Assembly: GCA_900545245.1 (NCBI GenBank)
Contig: UQYV01000012.1
Span: 11,375-75,374, forward strand
Length of the DNA stretch: 64,000 nucleotides
DNA from: an uncultured Bacteroidales bacterium
Lineage (GTDB): Bacteria; Bacteroidota; Bacteroidia; Bacteroidales; UBA932
Reading direction: 5' to 3'
Part shown: positions 62,495-64,000 of the stretch, one piece after another
Position numbering within the stretch: position 1 is the first letter of the stretch
Layout: each line of letters begins with the position of its first letter
Translations under genes and position numbers: made by a program
Notes under the pieces: generated by a model
The model's database searches: none
What the model saw: only the letters and a program-made list of their open reading frames with translations
What the model was told of the DNA's origin: nothing

Positions 62495-63970
62495 ATGAAA
62501 TTCTTTTACCATTTTGCGACAACGGCGCTTGCTATTCTTTCTGTTGTTGCTTGTTCCGAAAAGGAACAGACTGCTGCTTTACCGTCTCCGGAAATTAGTT
62601 TGAATCCGAAAGGGAAAATTGTCCTTGACGAAACGAAAAAGGACGAGACGGCTCTTACGATTTCTTGGAAATCTGTTGCGGACGATGCCAAATATGAATT
62701 CTGTATGAGTTCGGCAAAGGCAGGAGTGCAGGGCGAGGCAACAACTAAACAGACGATGGAAACATCTGTTTCATACACAGTGGAAGAACTCCAAAATATG
62801 CTCCTCAAAATGGGCTTCAATGTAGGCACCAACGCGGCGGTGAAGTTTACTGTCAAGGCAAGCTCAGGAGATAGGGTTTCTGAAGCCACTGCCAACGGCA
62901 ACATAGTGCTGTACACCCATATTGTGAGGCTAAAGACTCCAGAGATCAGTCTCAAACCGGAAAGTGTGGAACTGACGGAAGAGGGCAAAGACAGCGATGC
63001 TCTTGAAATTACTTGGACTGACGCTTCTGTGGAAGAGGCGTATGTGGAGTACACGCTTTCCATTACCAAGGCTGACGATAACTCATTTGAAAATGCTGTA
63101 AAATTCGATTTGGCTGATGCTCTCGGCAAGAAATTCATCGGCAATGATCTCCAGTCTATAATGAGGGGTTTCGGTTATAAGCCGGGTGAGACCGCGTCTG
63201 CAATCTGCAGGGTAGAAGCCATTCCTACGGATGCGACTATAGAAACCGTTGTTTCCGAGACCAAGACATTTTCCGTAAAACTCTACGAAAGAGCCAAGAA
63301 TACGGATATTCCTGAAAAAGTGACAGTTCTCGGTGACGCGACAGAATTCAAATGGGATATGAATGCGGAGGGAGCCCAATTGACCTGCATAGATCCTGAT
63401 AAGGGTATCTTCAGTTGCGAAATCAATCTTACGACAGACACCTTCAAGTTTTATTTCAACCAAAAATGGGCTAAGGGGCCGAAACCGGGTGTCGGTGATT
63501 ACTATTGGTCTGACATCACAATCCCGGAGACTCTTGGAGACAACGACTATTTCAGAGTTCTTCTTCCCGGGAAGTATCGTTTCGTCGTGAATACATCAGA
63601 CGTTACTATAGAGTGCACGCTGCTTGAGGCGACTCCGGATGAGGTATATGTGCATGGAAAGGCAGTAAGCGAGACCGATGAGAGTGCGGATGTTCCACTC
63701 CGTGCCGTTGACAAGGCAAAAGGTATTTACGAGGGTGTCGTGAATCTCAAGGCCGGTGCTTCTTTCTGCATAACTGCGGCTGCCAATAAAGATCGTGCCT
63801 ACTATTGCCATCCTTCAAGCAAACCGGTCGGTCTTTCTTGGAAGATAACGGAGGATAGGGAGAAGGAACACCTTTATAGTGAAATGCAGGTGGCTGACAG
63901 CGGTGAATACAAACTCACTGTGGATTTTATGAACCATACTCTTGTCACGGCTCTTTCATTTAAAGTATAA
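62495..63970 (+). CDS. SusE/SusF-family glycan-binding lipoprotein
   Basis: A 491-residue protein with a lipoprotein signal (LSVVACSEKE). Two tandem SusE-like Ig domains occupy about residues 30-270; each begins with a similar stretch (PEISLNPKGKIVLDETKKDE and PEISLKPESVELTEEGKDSD) and ends near VKLYERA. From about 275 on, two starch-binding-type modules follow (VTVLGDATEFKWDMNAEGAQ and VYVHGKAVSETDESADVPLR), each with an aromatic-rich segment. It extends the glycan-binding surface outside SusCD. It is the last complete gene in the window; 30 bp remain. Confidence 0.88.
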   Translation: MKFFYHFATTALAILSVVACSEKEQTAALPSPEISLNPKGKIVLDETKKDETALTISWKSVADDAKYEFCMSSAKAGVQGEATTKQTMETSVSYTVEELQNMLLKMGFNVGTNAAVKFTVKASSGDRVSEATANGNIVLYTHIVRLKTPEISLKPESVELTEEGKDSDALEITWTDASVEEAYVEYTLSITKADDNSFENAVKFDLADALGKKFIGNDLQSIMRGFGYKPGETASAICRVEAIPTDATIETVVSETKTFSVKLYERAKNTDIPEKVTVLGDATEFKWDMNAEGAQLTCIDPDKGIFSCEINLTTDTFKFYFNQKWAKGPKPGVGDYYWSDITIPETLGDNDYFRVLLPGKYRFVVNTSDVTIECTLLEATPDEVYVHGKAVSETDESADVPLRAVDKAKGIYEGVVNLKAGASFCITAAANKDRAYYCHPSSKPVGLSWKITEDREKEHLYSEMQVADSGEYKLTVDFMNHTLVTALSFKV

Positions 63971-64000
63971 GTAAAGACATAATGCCCTTACCCGATTCAT

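Noticed and set aside
1..64000. CRISPR arrays, insertion sequences or rRNA genes
   Set aside because: No regularly spaced repeats with spacers, no transposase-like proteins with flanking terminal repeats, and no rRNA sequences were seen.

Overview
The window is chromosomal DNA of a Bacteroidales bacterium. Three things show this: promoters of the Bacteroidota type (TTTG, 19 bp, TAnnTTTG) in front of tRNA-Thr, ileS and tRNA-Ser; SusC/SusD pairs with a hybrid two-component regulator; and an integrated Bacteroides-type mobilizable element. The genus cannot be fixed from the sequence alone.

Layout. 1-3626 is a minus-strand housekeeping run (rdgB, recO, polyprenyl synthase, acyltransferase, the start of an RNA methyltransferase). 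3690-8185 holds ssb, a membrane-anchored AraC regulator and two related MFS transporters separated by a long inverted repeat. 8340-23417 is dxs, four tRNA genes, tuf, tRNA-Trp and the classic secE-nusG-rplKAJL-rpoBC block, with hairpin terminators after dxs, tuf, rplL and rpoC. 23509-31165 holds a membrane protein, a strongly folded candidate non-coding RNA, an XRE regulator, tsaB, cvpA, and the ileS / DksA-like / lspA run. tRNA-Ser(TGA) follows.

31327-42568 is an 11.2 kb integrated element in the 3' end of tRNA-Ser. By target, size and content it is NBU2 or a very close relative. It carries a macrolide efflux gene (mef(En2)), a lincosamide nucleotidyltransferase gene (lnu(AN2)) and a decayed GNAT acetyltransferase; an NTF2-like protein; a MobV relaxase with a hairpin-rich oriT candidate; a primase and a RepA-like ATPase flanking duplicated inverted repeats that look like a replication origin; a DUF3853 protein; a coiled-coil protein with a YhcG/DUF1016 nuclease; and a tyrosine integrase. 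Both ends carry the same paired 7-bp repeat, probably integrase arm sites.

42818-63970 is a polysaccharide utilization locus: a GH42-like enzyme, a convergent HTCS sensor-regulator, two GH5-like lipoproteins, two SusC/SusD pairs (the second SusC lacks the usual N-terminal domain), and two surface lipoproteins. The HTCS probably senses a released oligosaccharide and switches on the divergent operon from 49028. The SusCD pairs import the glycan and the GH proteins cut it; the enzyme set hints at a galactose- or mannose-containing beta-glycan, but the substrate is not proven by sequence.

The item most worth following up is the pseudoknotted RNA candidate at about 24300-24696, which has its own -7 box and a terminator-like end and which I cannot match to any RNA family I know.
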